Shown: positions 35,074 to 44,577 of the stretch, piece by piece
Position numbering within the stretch: position 1 is the stretch's first letter
How the letters are laid out: the number at the start of each line of letters is the position of its first letter
Assembly (NCBI RefSeq): GCF_900299535.1
Contig: NZ_OMKE01000023.1
Coordinates: forward strand, 248,001 to 312,000
DNA from: Aquimarina aquimarini
Lineage (GTDB): Bacteria > Bacteroidota > Bacteroidia > Flavobacteriales > Flavobacteriaceae
DNA: 64,000 nucleotides
Direction: 5' to 3'
Notes under the pieces: generated by a model
Seen by the model: the letters and a program-made list of their open reading frames with translations, nothing else
Database searches by the model: none
Told to the model about the DNA's origin: nothing
Position numbers and translations under genes: made by a program

Positions 35074-35588
35074 TGTTTTGTGATATTTAAGTTGGTTACT
35101 ACTATGTTTTTTTTATTACATTATTACTATCAAATAGTATTTGATAATTAATGATTTAATACATAAAATTAACAGTTGTATTACGGTAAAATTAAAGAAG
35201 TATTGTATCTGAATACTATATTTTGTAGTATACTCTTGTATATGGCTTATTTTATAAAATATTAATAAATATAGATGAATACTCTTTGAAAAAACGAGCT
35301 ACTCAAAAGCTATAATTTTATATACTGTGGTAGTATTTATTTGTTTTCCCTTTTGGTAATAATGTATCATTATAGGTGATGAGATTAGAGGAGTAGGAGG
35401 TGTAATAATGGTAAAGTTAGGTTTCATTATAGTGAGTATTGGTTAATAATTTAGAGGTATGATGTCAAACCTAGTCTTTATTGAAATTAATTCCAATAAG
35501 TATAAATACGGTATTTATAGAATAAGTTCTTTGTTATGAATATACTAAATATTTTGTAGACTTTCTATTACCTATTATATCACCTATA
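35074..35588. other. Non-coding region between BLUF gene and DASS transporter gene
   Basis: 515 bases, very AT-rich. A purine-rich GGAGTAGGAGG precedes a 12-codon frame starting ATG at 35408; I regard it as chance. No repeat, RNA gene or larger frame is convincing. Confidence 0.35.
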
Positions 35589-37136
35589 TTAGTGTTTAGT
35601 GTCTATTTTGATATCATTTGCCCATTCTGGTAATATATTAGGGTCTATATCAAAAACGACTGTTCCCCAATAGTATGATACTAAAACGATAAAAATGATT
35701 CCTATCGTATTTATTATAAAGCCAGCTTTAACCATATCTACCATCTTTAGTTTACCAGTCCCAAAAACTATTGCGTTTGGAGGAGTAGCTACAGGAAACA
35801 TAAATGCCATTGAGGCGGCTAGAGTAATAGGTATCATTAAGAATAAAGGATTTAATTGTATTTGATTTGTTAACCCTCCTATGACAGGTAGCATCATTTC
35901 AGTCGTTGCAGTATTTGATGTAAATTCCGTTAAAAAAGTCATAATAGATGTTACAGTAAAAAGTAAACTCATATCACTCATGCTTCCAGCAAAGACAAGT
36001 TTTCCTCCTATATAATCTGATAAACCAGAATCAATAAATCCTTTAGCCAAAGCAAACCCTCCTCCAAAAAGTAATATAATACGCCAAGGGATTTTGGTAA
36101 CGATGCTCCAAGTAATTAATCCTTCTTTATTTGTTTTATCTGATGATGGAATAATAAAAAGTAGTACTGCTACAAATATGGCAATAGTTCCATCATTTAT
36201 ATACTTTGGTTGAGGAAATAAGGAACTCCATCCAGGAATAGAAAAAGAGCCAATAGTAAGTGTTTTTCTAAAAATCCACATAACTACCAGTAATATAAAT
36301 AAGGCGAATACTCTTTTTTGTTCAGGAGAGATATTTCCTAATTTTTTGTATTCATCTTTAAAAAAAGATTTGTTTAAAATTTGTAACCCTTTTTGAGCAG
36401 GAAATAAATAATATAGAATAACTAACGTAATGATAAACATTATCAGAGTCAATGGTAAAGTAAAAATAATCCATTGACCAAATGAAATTTCAGGAGCACT
36501 AGGGTATAAAATTTCAAAAATTCTAACAAGTGCTAAGTTAGGAGGTGTTCCTACTAATGTAGCAGCTCCCCCAATTGAACATCCATATGCTACACACAAT
36601 AAAATTGCAGTAGTGAATTTTCCTAGTTTATTTGAGCCGTGAGTATCTTCTAATGCTGTGGTTACAGAAAAAGCTATGGGTAGCATCATCATTGCGGTTG
36701 CAGTATTAGACATCCACATAGATAAAAATATAGAGGATACCATAAAACCCAAAAGAATTTTAAAAGGACTACCACCTACAACTGATAAAATCTTAAGAGC
36801 AATTCTTCTATGAACATCCCATTTTTCTAGAGCTAAAGCCATAAAGAACCCTCCAAGGAAAAGGAAAATAACATAGTTTATATAAACATTGGATACTATT
36901 TTACCACTTAGAACACCAAAAACAGGAAATAGGATTAACGGCAATAAGCTTGTTAATCCCATAGGGATAGCTTCTGTAACCCACCATAAGGCCATTAATA
37001 TAGCAATTGCGGCCGTAATAGTTACTCCAGGATTTCCAGGAACCAAATCAATAAAGAAAACCATCCCAGAAAAAATGATTAACCCTAAAAAAACAATAGG
37101 ATATTTAATATTTGTTTGTGTACTTAATTTTGCCAT
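35589..37136 (-). CDS. DASS-family (SLC13) sodium/carboxylate transporter
   Basis: A 515-residue polytopic transporter with about 11-13 hydrophobic segments. The divalent-anion:sodium symporter signature occurs as repeated SNTATxxMMLP boxes, SNTATAMMMLP in the first half and SNTATTEMMLP in the second, and the C-terminal MAFMFPVATPPNAIVFG box. Substrates in the family are C4 dicarboxylates, citrate or sulfate; here they are unassigned. A porin gene lies 10 bases upstream on the same strand, indicating an uptake pair for an anion across both membranes. Confidence 0.93.
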   Translation of the reverse strand: MAKLSTQTNIKYPIVFLGLIIFSGMVFFIDLVPGNPGVTITAAIAILMALWWVTEAIPMGLTSLLPLILFPVFGVLSGKIVSNVYINYVIFLFLGGFFMALALEKWDVHRRIALKILSVVGGSPFKILLGFMVSSIFLSMWMSNTATAMMMLPIAFSVTTALEDTHGSNKLGKFTTAILLCVAYGCSIGGAATLVGTPPNLALVRIFEILYPSAPEISFGQWIIFTLPLTLIMFIITLVILYYLFPAQKGLQILNKSFFKDEYKKLGNISPEQKRVFALFILLVVMWIFRKTLTIGSFSIPGWSSLFPQPKYINDGTIAIFVAVLLFIIPSSDKTNKEGLITWSIVTKIPWRIILLFGGGFALAKGFIDSGLSDYIGGKLVFAGSMSDMSLLFTVTSIMTFLTEFTSNTATTEMMLPVIGGLTNQIQLNPLFLMIPITLAASMAFMFPVATPPNAIVFGTGKLKMVDMVKAGFIINTIGIIFIVLVSYYWGTVVFDIDPNILPEWANDIKIDTKH

Positions 37137-37146
37137 AATATTTTGA

Positions 37147-38424
37147 TTAGTTAATTGTTATTTGATATTGCAATACAACTTGTCCTTTACGTTCATCTAC
37201 TTTTAATTGACCAGATATATTTGGTTGGTAAATAGGTCTGTTTTGATAATTCAATGTTAGTTTATTAGCATGACCTTTTATATACATGTTTATTCCAATA
37301 TCATAAACTGTGACAGGCTCACCTAATTTTTCAAAGTTTGAATATTGTATTGCAATATTAGGTTGAATCCTATAACTATGTTTCCCTTTAGGGAAAAGAT
37401 ATCCTAACTGGAAAAATACAGTATTTCCAGTTCCCATCATAGGAAAATCATTTCCAGAACCATTGAATGAAGTTCCGCCAGATGTAAAATCATTTGCTCC
37501 TAAGTTTCTAATATAGTTTGGACCAAAATCTGTATTGAAGTATCCTAGATATGATGTAATTGCATTTCCTTTAGTCTTATCGAGTTGTTTGTCAACAAAA
37601 ATTTCTGTAGCCCAGTTTTTAAAGTCGTAAAACTCTTCCTTTCCAGAAACCAAACTAGAGGTCATTTTTGGTTGGTATAAAAAACCAGCTCCAATATTGA
37701 AAACATTTTTCTTTCCAACATAAGTTCCTACTCCACCACTGTATGCAGATGTATTGCTTTCATGCTCTAGAAACTGATATTTTATATGTGCTGAAGTTCT
37801 TACTCTTGGATTATTTAGAGCAAAGTCTGTAACCTTTTCTTTTGCTTCGACACCAAAAGAAATAGGGTTTTTAAAAGATAGTACATAGTCAAATTTGTTT
37901 ACCTGACCTTTTAGCCATATTCCTAAACCTCTTGCCAAATCATCATTTTTATTTACAGTCAAAAGTGAGAACAAAGGAGCGTCAAGAGCCATTAAAGTTT
38001 TACTACTCCTTGTTGTCCATCTACTTAACCCATCCCAAGAATTTTCTCCAATTCCAATTGCTAAGGTATTAGCAAAAGAATATTCAACATTAAAATCTAA
38101 GATATCGAATTGAAAATTCTTTTCGTTTTTAAGGTTTATATTATTACCACCAAATAATGAGTATACATAAATTTTTGGAGTTAATTGTGCAGAAACTCCA
38201 ACACGCAATCGTCTGATTGAGAAATCTACTTTATTACTTACGTTTTCACCATTTATAGTTGTACCTGGGTTCATGTCTGTATATCTTGACCAAAACTGCC
38301 CTCTAATTGCCCCTTTGATATAGGTTTTTCCTGATTTGTTTAAATTTATTTTGAGCTTGTTACTTTGTGAATTGCCTACGGTAATACACATGAATAGTAA
38401 AATTAAAAAATAAAAAAAATTCAT
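37147..38424 (-). CDS. Anion-selective porin-like outer-membrane protein
   Basis: A 425-residue protein with a signal peptide (MNFFYFLILLFMCITVGNSQ) and regularly spaced amphipathic strands ending in QVVLQYQITIN. The pattern fits the OprO/OprP-type porins of Bacteroidota. It is ten bases upstream of the DASS transporter gene and shares its promoter region with the divergent membrane HTH gene at 38659. A role in bringing carboxylate or phosphate-like anions into the periplasm is inferred. Confidence 0.8.
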   Translation of the reverse strand: MNFFYFLILLFMCITVGNSQSNKLKINLNKSGKTYIKGAIRGQFWSRYTDMNPGTTINGENVSNKVDFSIRRLRVGVSAQLTPKIYVYSLFGGNNINLKNEKNFQFDILDFNVEYSFANTLAIGIGENSWDGLSRWTTRSSKTLMALDAPLFSLLTVNKNDDLARGLGIWLKGQVNKFDYVLSFKNPISFGVEAKEKVTDFALNNPRVRTSAHIKYQFLEHESNTSAYSGGVGTYVGKKNVFNIGAGFLYQPKMTSSLVSGKEEFYDFKNWATEIFVDKQLDKTKGNAITSYLGYFNTDFGPNYIRNLGANDFTSGGTSFNGSGNDFPMMGTGNTVFFQLGYLFPKGKHSYRIQPNIAIQYSNFEKLGEPVTVYDIGINMYIKGHANKLTLNYQNRPIYQPNISGQLKVDERKGQVVLQYQITIN

Positions 38425-38543
38425 AATTTAAATATTTAATGAGGATTAGTTTGTTGGAATGCAGTAAATGAGTAGTTATTAGTGAAAAAACACTAAAATT
38501 GTTGAGGATATCTTATTTGTGTTTGTGCTAAACTATTAAAATC

Positions 38544-38599
38544 GTAAAAACAATATGCGGGTTTTTATACTGTTTTACACTGTTTTACACTTTTTTACA
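38544..38599. promoter_or_regulatory. Three 10-bp direct repeats plus inverted motif in a divergent promoter region
   Basis: CTGTTTTACA occurs at 38570-38579 and 38580-38589 and as CTTTTTTACA at 38590-38599, one helical turn apart. A related inverted element GTAAAAAC (38544-38551) faces GTTTTTATAC at 38561-38570. The cluster lies between the porin gene and the membrane HTH gene and looks like a cooperative operator. Confidence 0.5.
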
Positions 38600-38658
38600 T
38601 GGTATTTGTTAAGCTTTTAAATTATAAATCATCTTAATTTATCTAAATATTAATAACA

Positions 38659-39828
38659 ATGAATGAGCAAGATCTAAAAACGGTTTTTCTAACTAAGGTA
38701 AAACTGTTGTATGGTAATTATGAAGAGGTAACATCCAAGTTTGGAACAAATTCATTTGGTAAAGTATCGTCAGATCTTTGTATTAGCGCTAGTCAGTTTA
38801 GTAAGTTAATTTCTGGATCAGCTACAGAAGGAATGTATATTAGATCAATTAGAAATTTAGATCAATTACAAGCACATAAAGAACTATTAAAAGAAAAGGA
38901 TGCTCTAAAAATAGAGATTCATAAACTTCAAAATAAAAAAGTAATAGTTACTAAGCCCAAGAAGAAAATATTACTTTTTGTAATAATATTCAGTTTAATT
39001 TTTGGTACAATATTCGGATTGATATTTACAAAAAATAAAATGACTACAGAGGTTAAACTTTTTAAAGCAGAGTATTCAAATCCATTAAATTTATTTTTTA
39101 GTGATTATGAAGGAAGAATAGCAGATGTTGGTTTTTTAAATGAAGATGAAGTACAAGAATACTGTCCGTCAAGTGCATTTGAAGGTAAATGGAAACTAAA
39201 AAAGCCTTATAAAATACCGCTTCCAGGAAGTAAAAAACCTGGCGTTTATTTATTAGCTAAATCGGCAGATGTAATCATGTTAAGTGCAAAGTATGCAGTG
39301 CCCAAAGGAAAAACAGTAATCGGTATGGAATATCTCGTGCATGAAGTTTGGTTAGATAAAGATCGTTTACCGTTAATACCAAAATATTTTGACCCAAAGA
39401 AGAAAGAGTTTAATGATAATTTCTACAATTTGGATTTCGAAAATAATTCTAAATTTTTAAAAATTGCAGAATTAAAATCTTTTTACTTGGATGAAATTAC
39501 AATTTCTAAAGATTCTATAAAAAGAAAAGGACAACCTTGTGGTAGGTATGTGGATTTTCTAGATAAAGAATTGGCCAAAAAATATGAAATAGATATAGAG
39601 TATATAGTAAAAGAAGTTATTAGTGATTTAACAAAAACGAAATGCCACTCAAGTATAAACAATTACCATAATCCTAATAATTTAAAAATAGGAAGCACAA
39701 TTTCTTTTGATTGCTTTTATTCTATACATATTGAAAACTTAGGATTTGGAGGTGGATATCCATACACAAAAACGTTGGAGTTAGTCAACAAAAGTTATTC
39801 TGATAATTTAATGTGTCGAAGTAAATAA
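38659..39828 (+). CDS. Predicted membrane-anchored HTH protein with extracytoplasmic sensor part
   Basis: A 389-residue protein of unusual layout. Residues about 22-68 (SKFGTNSFGKVSSDLCI, SASQFSKLISG) resemble a XRE-like HTH. A lysine-rich coiled coil follows (about 68-94), then one transmembrane helix (103-123, KILLFVIIFSLIFGTIFGLIF) and a 265-residue extracytoplasmic domain with Cys residues at NQYCPSS-like and KRKGQPCGRY positions. No known sensor domain is recognised. It reads outward from the DASS/porin operon, so it could be a one-component transmembrane regulator of it (inference). Confidence 0.6.
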   Translation: MNEQDLKTVFLTKVKLLYGNYEEVTSKFGTNSFGKVSSDLCISASQFSKLISGSATEGMYIRSIRNLDQLQAHKELLKEKDALKIEIHKLQNKKVIVTKPKKKILLFVIIFSLIFGTIFGLIFTKNKMTTEVKLFKAEYSNPLNLFFSDYEGRIADVGFLNEDEVQEYCPSSAFEGKWKLKKPYKIPLPGSKKPGVYLLAKSADVIMLSAKYAVPKGKTVIGMEYLVHEVWLDKDRLPLIPKYFDPKKKEFNDNFYNLDFENNSKFLKIAELKSFYLDEITISKDSIKRKGQPCGRYVDFLDKELAKKYEIDIEYIVKEVISDLTKTKCHSSINNYHNPNNLKIGSTISFDCFYSIHIENLGFGGGYPYTKTLELVNKSYSDNLMCRSK

Positions 39829-39864
39829 AAGACCTAAAGAGAAAACGATAAAAGAGTTAGAAAA

Positions 39865-41412
39865 TCAATTATTAAGGTCAAAAACTGAGCTTTCATACGC
39901 TCCAATATCAGGAGTTGAAGTATTTCTCAATGTTCCCATAATATCAGTTCCAGATGTTGGTAAAGAAGCTTTTCCGTTTGCAGCAGAGTTTTCACCAATG
40001 CGTAGTAGGTTCTTATATGGTTTCTCAAAATCAGGATCTTCATTTAATATGATATTTTGAAATAAAGAAGTAGTAGAAAAATTATACATAGGATTATCAG
40101 AGAATTGATTACCTGTATCATCAAATCTGATTAAACAGTTTTTGAAATTGTAATTAAAAGCAGTGCCTTCAACTTTACTGAATAGCAATTCTAATTGCTG
40201 ATCTCCGTAAATAATACAATTGGTAAAATTTGCTTCTAGTAAATCGGCAGTGATCACTTCGGTTTCACTAACTTGTAGGTGATTGTCAATTAATACCGTA
40301 GGGAATTCTCTAAAATTAGCTCCAATTGTACTATAGTTAGTAAATGTACAATGATCAAAGGAGTACGTGCCTCCCAATGCACAGTTCAGAGATACTTGTC
40401 CAGCATTATTAATAACCAAATTTTCTCCTGAAACATTGCCGGTACGAGCCAGAAGGCCAATATTAGAACTATTATAAATCTGTGTATTTTTGATTGTTAA
40501 TGTGGGTGTAGTACTACCATCGTTAGAGTCTATAAATAGACCTACAGTTGCATTTTTTATAGTTGCATGGTTGATTGTATGTGCTGTACTTCCTTGTGTA
40601 AGCCATATGGTGCCCCATTGCCCAGGGACATTACTGAATTCTGGTTCTAAACGATCTCCTTCAAAAATTACTTCGTTTTCTAGAAGTTCTGGATCGGTAC
40701 TTAATTCACCATTTACGGTCAACGTAGCTCCATTTGCAACAATAATTCCTGAATTGGCATGAAAGTGTATTCGTGCTCCAGGATCAATAGTCAATGTTTT
40801 TTCTACAGGCACAGCTGCATACCCATATATAACATAGGGTTTTTCATTTGTAAAATGAAGCTGGTCATCATCTAAAAAGAACCCTTCAATTTTTATCTCA
40901 TTATCTAATCCGAGCGATAAAGATTCTGTTTCTCCAGTCATGGTATCTCGTGACGGAAAAAGAAAAATAGCATCTTTGATAAGAGTTACCAAATCAACTT
41001 TTTGTTGATTTACCCCAGTATCAAAAAGTATTTTATCTGTATAAAGGAATTCTACATTAGCTGTTTGATCTGTAATATTAGTAGTAGTTTCTACAAAAAC
41101 AAAAATACTATCCTTTGCTAATACTTGTATATTTTCAAAAGAATTTGCAGAAACTCCGTCTACATTGATTCTATAATTAGAATTTTCTCCTCGTTCTAAT
41201 GCAATAGTAGGAATAGTAAAATCATCATTAGAATGATTGTATACTTTGAAACTATAGGTGCTGGATCCAATATTAGTAAAAATGGTATCCAAAAATAAAG
41301 TGTCAGTAGAAAACTGTAGATTGCCTGTACTTGGATTTGATTCAAAATCTTTACGGCAGGAACTCCATAAAATTAAGACTATAAGTAAGCTAAGAGTAGT
41401 TAGGTAACGCAT
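39865..41412 (-). CDS. Predicted lipoprotein with right-handed beta-helix
   Basis: A 515-residue envelope protein. The signal peptide ends in WSSCRKDF (lipid Cys about 19). An Ig-like or choice-of-anchor region (about 25-145, TLFLDTIFTNIGSSTYSFKV) precedes parallel-beta-helix repeats with NGATLTVNGEL, HTINHATIKNATVGLFI, TIKNTQIYNSSNIGLL and NFTNCIIYGDQQLEL. Known Bacteroidota relatives are cell-surface hypothetical proteins. No catalytic residues can be assigned. It converges on the membrane HTH gene. Confidence 0.75.
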   Translation of the reverse strand: MRYLTTLSLLIVLILWSSCRKDFESNPSTGNLQFSTDTLFLDTIFTNIGSSTYSFKVYNHSNDDFTIPTIALERGENSNYRINVDGVSANSFENIQVLAKDSIFVFVETTTNITDQTANVEFLYTDKILFDTGVNQQKVDLVTLIKDAIFLFPSRDTMTGETESLSLGLDNEIKIEGFFLDDDQLHFTNEKPYVIYGYAAVPVEKTLTIDPGARIHFHANSGIIVANGATLTVNGELSTDPELLENEVIFEGDRLEPEFSNVPGQWGTIWLTQGSTAHTINHATIKNATVGLFIDSNDGSTTPTLTIKNTQIYNSSNIGLLARTGNVSGENLVINNAGQVSLNCALGGTYSFDHCTFTNYSTIGANFREFPTVLIDNHLQVSETEVITADLLEANFTNCIIYGDQQLELLFSKVEGTAFNYNFKNCLIRFDDTGNQFSDNPMYNFSTTSLFQNIILNEDPDFEKPYKNLLRIGENSAANGKASLPTSGTDIMGTLRNTSTPDIGAYESSVFDLNN

Positions 41413-41807
41413 ATTTATAATAAAGATATCTTTGTGTAATTGAGTAATACTATAGTATCAAAATGTAAATTAATAAATATTTTTATTTTTTACAGCTTTG
41501 TTATCTTATTCTTTCATGTTTTATTCTATAGATAAGAAGTGGTTTAAATTTTTTTGATTCTGGTGAAAAGAACATTTTTATAGCAAATTGGAAAAAATAA
41601 ATCAGTTCTAGATAAAAACATAACTTTTTGATTCATCTAATATTGTTTTTTACATAAAATTTAAAAGGTTTTAATTCAGCTATAGTAGATAAGATCATAG
41701 TGTAGAAGAGGTGACAATATATGATTTAATAATTTGTTCTTATATAGGTAAGGTTCAGGAAATTTGAATATACTTTTTTTGAGAGTACTAACATAAACTA
41801 TATAAAA
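41413..41807. other. Divergent AT-rich spacer
   Basis: 395 bases between two divergent lipoprotein genes. A perfect 12-bp palindrome ATACTATAGTAT lies at 41447-41458, close to the beta-helix gene. No coding frame or RNA gene is seen. Confidence 0.35.
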
Positions 41808-42806
41808 ATGAAGAATCTAAATTTGGTAATTGCTTTGATAATCGGTCTATCATTTTTTTCATGCTCAGAAGAAGATAGCTTTGAGAGTTATGAGAATCAA
41901 ACCACACAGCAATCCATTAAAAAAAAAGCTACAGAGAATTTAACAATAATCAGTTATAATATATATCATTTACCAGGTATTGCATCAATACTTCATTATA
42001 AAGAGATCGAGAGATCAAAAGAACAACTGGATGTTTTACGTGATATGGTAGATTCATTAGATGTTATTGTTTTTCAGGAAGGATTTAATCAACAAGTTGA
42101 AACACATTTATTTAATCAACTACACGATGATTATCCTTACAGCACTGTATTAGTAGGGTTATATTGTAATCAAAGTAACTATTGGGATTCAATGGGTGGC
42201 AACTGTTCAAATAGTCCTTTGGTTGTAAACGGGGGAGTAAGAGTTTTTAGTAAATATCCAATATTGAATAAGCATCAATATGTTTTTAATGCTTCAGGTT
42301 ATGGGACTCCAGATTATTATTCAAATAAAGGGGCAGTATATGTAGAAATAGAAAAAAATAATAAAAGGTATCATATTGTAGGAACTCATCTACAAGCAGA
42401 TCATGATAATTATGATGGAACCACAGTAAGATTAAATCAATTAAAGGAGATAAAAAAATGGGTAAATAGTTTTCAAATACCTCTATCAGAACCTTTGTTT
42501 TATGCTGGAGATATGAATGTTGAATACACCAATAAGAATACGTATGATACTATGCAAACTATATTAAATGCTAGCATATCCTATCAATTTGACCCTTCTG
42601 TTGATATGGGAACATATTCTAATACGAATACATTGGTTCGGGATCAATACCCCGATTATAATGATACATTAGATTATATTTTAATAGATAAAGAGCATAA
42701 ACAACCTATTTATATTCCTGAGATGAAGGTGCTAAGGTTTATAAAAAATAACGAAGATCTATCGGATCACTATGCTGTAAAGACAAATTATTATTTTACA
42801 AAGTAA
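41808..42806 (+). CDS. Lipid-anchored sphingomyelinase C-like phosphodiesterase
   Basis: A 332-residue member of the endonuclease/exonuclease/phosphatase superfamily. The lipobox GLSFFSCSEE marks a lipoprotein. The core motifs are ISYNIYHLPG, FQEGFNQ (metal-binding Glu), GTHLQADH, AGDMNVE, LDYILID and the final SDHYAV (catalytic His). The order and NIYHLPG/GTHLQAD phrases match bacterial neutral sphingomyelinases, which release ceramide from sphingomyelin-type lipids. Flavobacteria can contain sphingolipids themselves, so either host lipids or its own envelope lipids could be the target. Confidence 0.82.
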   Translation: MKNLNLVIALIIGLSFFSCSEEDSFESYENQTTQQSIKKKATENLTIISYNIYHLPGIASILHYKEIERSKEQLDVLRDMVDSLDVIVFQEGFNQQVETHLFNQLHDDYPYSTVLVGLYCNQSNYWDSMGGNCSNSPLVVNGGVRVFSKYPILNKHQYVFNASGYGTPDYYSNKGAVYVEIEKNNKRYHIVGTHLQADHDNYDGTTVRLNQLKEIKKWVNSFQIPLSEPLFYAGDMNVEYTNKNTYDTMQTILNASISYQFDPSVDMGTYSNTNTLVRDQYPDYNDTLDYILIDKEHKQPIYIPEMKVLRFIKNNEDLSDHYAVKTNYYFTK

Positions 42807-43010
42807 TATCATTGTAAGATGGCTTCTTATTGAATCTATATTGAAATAAAAAAAATGAATAGAATAAGAATTTTTGAGATGTTTAAAATAAGTTTGAGAA
42901 ATTCAAAGATAATTTCAATAATAAGATACTGTAAAGAAGTGTTTTTAGCTTTTTTAGGAATAATGATTATAATTATTCTTTAATTACTATCATTATTATG
43001 CTAATACTTT

Positions 43011-43018
43011 TAACTTTG
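43011..43018 (+). promoter_or_regulatory. Promoter -7 box of lpdA
   Basis: TAACTTTG is an exact TAnnTTTG box ending 36 bases before the lpdA ATG. Confidence 0.5.
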
Positions 43019-43054
43019 TTTTTTCAATCTTAATACACAACATAATAATTTATT

Positions 43055-44461
43055 ATGAGTACATATGATGTAGCCGTTATAGGCTCTGGACCTGGTGGAT
43101 ATGTGGCCGCTATTCGATGCGCACAGCTAGGAATGAAAACCGCAATAATCGAAAAATATAAAACACTAGGAGGAACATGCCTTAACGTTGGGTGTATCCC
43201 AAGTAAAGCATTATTAGATTCTTCTCATCATTATGAGCATGCCGTAAAGCATTTTGCAGATCATGGGATTGAAATTCCAGGAGATGTAAAAATCAATTTA
43301 GACAAAATGATTGCACGTAAACAGACTGTAGTTGATCAGACCTGTGATGGTGTTAGTTTTTTGATGAAAAAAAATAAGATAGATGTTTTTGAAGGGGTAG
43401 GAGCCTTTAAGGACGCTACTCATATTAATATTACAAAAACAGATGGTGCGGTAGATACGATTGAAGCAAAAAATACCATTATTGCTACAGGATCAAAACC
43501 ATCTACTCTTCCTTTTATTAAAATTGATAAAAAGAGAGTAATCACTTCTACAGAAGCTCTTAAGCTAAAAGAAATTCCAAAACACCTAGTTGTAATAGGA
43601 GGAGGGGTTATCGGATTAGAATTAGGGCAAGTATACCGTCGTCTTGGTGCTCAGGTTTCTGTAGTAGAATATATGGATAGAATTATTCCAGGAATGGATA
43701 AGGCACTATCTAGAGAGCTACAAAAGGCAATGAAAAAACAAGGAGTAAAATTCTATACTTCTCATAAAGTAACGAGTGTAGAAGCTTCTGCAAAAGAAGT
43801 TACTATTACTGCAGATGATAAAAAAGGAAACCCAGTAGAGTTCAAAGGAGATTATTGCCTAGTATCTGTAGGGCGTAAACCATATACAGATGGATTAAAT
43901 GCAGAAGCTGCAGGAGTAAAACTTAATGATAGAGGGCAAGTAGAGGTAAATGATCATTTACAAACAAGTGCTTCTAATATTTATGCAATTGGTGATGTAA
44001 TCAAAGGAGCAATGTTGGCTCATAAAGCAGAAGAGGAAGGAGTATTTGTTGCAGAAACACTGGCTGGGCAAAAACCACATATTGATTATAACCTAATTCC
44101 AGGAGTAGTATATACTTGGCCAGAAGTAGCAGCAGTTGGTAAGACAGAAGAAGAGCTTAAAGAAGCAGGAGTAAAATATAAATCAGGACAATTTCCGTTT
44201 AGAGCATTAGGGAGATCTCGTGCTAGTGGAGATTTAGACGGATTTGTAAAAATACTTGCAGATGAGACTACAGATGAGGTGCTAGGAGTACATATGGTAG
44301 GAGCACGTTGTGCAGATTTGATAGCCGAAGCTGTTACTGCGATGGAGTTTAGAGCATCTGCAGAAGATATTTCTCGTATGTCTCATGCGCATCCTACATT
44401 TACAGAAGCAATAAAAGAAGCAGCACTAGCAGCTACAGATGATAGAGCATTGCATGTGTAA
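43055..44461 (+). CDS. lpdA: Dihydrolipoyl dehydrogenase
   Basis: A 468-residue flavoprotein disulfide reductase (E3 of 2-oxoacid dehydrogenase complexes). FAD loop AVIGSGPGGYVAA, redox pair GGTCLNVGCIPSK, NAD loop VIGGGVIGLELG and the C-terminal interface HAHPTFTEAIKEAA with the catalytic His-Glu pair are all intact. Length is canonical. It is monocistronic with a good -7 box upstream and a large palindromic terminator downstream. Confidence 0.98.
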   Translation: MSTYDVAVIGSGPGGYVAAIRCAQLGMKTAIIEKYKTLGGTCLNVGCIPSKALLDSSHHYEHAVKHFADHGIEIPGDVKINLDKMIARKQTVVDQTCDGVSFLMKKNKIDVFEGVGAFKDATHINITKTDGAVDTIEAKNTIIATGSKPSTLPFIKIDKKRVITSTEALKLKEIPKHLVVIGGGVIGLELGQVYRRLGAQVSVVEYMDRIIPGMDKALSRELQKAMKKQGVKFYTSHKVTSVEASAKEVTITADDKKGNPVEFKGDYCLVSVGRKPYTDGLNAEAAGVKLNDRGQVEVNDHLQTSASNIYAIGDVIKGAMLAHKAEEEGVFVAETLAGQKPHIDYNLIPGVVYTWPEVAAVGKTEEELKEAGVKYKSGQFPFRALGRSRASGDLDGFVKILADETTDEVLGVHMVGARCADLIAEAVTAMEFRASAEDISRMSHAHPTFTEAIKEAALAATDDRALHV

Positions 44462-44497
44462 TATCGTTGCTTGGTAAAAGCAAACAATATATAATTA

Positions 44498-44537
44498 AAA
44501 TATCCCTTATAAATGCATGCATTTATAAGGGATATTT
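44498..44537. terminator. Perfect 40-bp palindromic terminator
   Basis: Two 20-bp arms meet without a loop (44498-44517, 44518-44537; centre ATGCATGCAT). It lies between the convergent lpdA and ABC exporter genes and can act on both strands. Confidence 0.7.
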
Positions 44538-44577
44538 GTTTATGATCAATCAATAATCATATACTGTAATGTGTGTA

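Noticed and set aside
35397..35446. Purine-rich GGAGTAGGAGG followed by a 12-codon frame from ATG 35408
   Set aside because: Too short to support, and Bacteroidota rely little on strong Shine-Dalgarno sequences.
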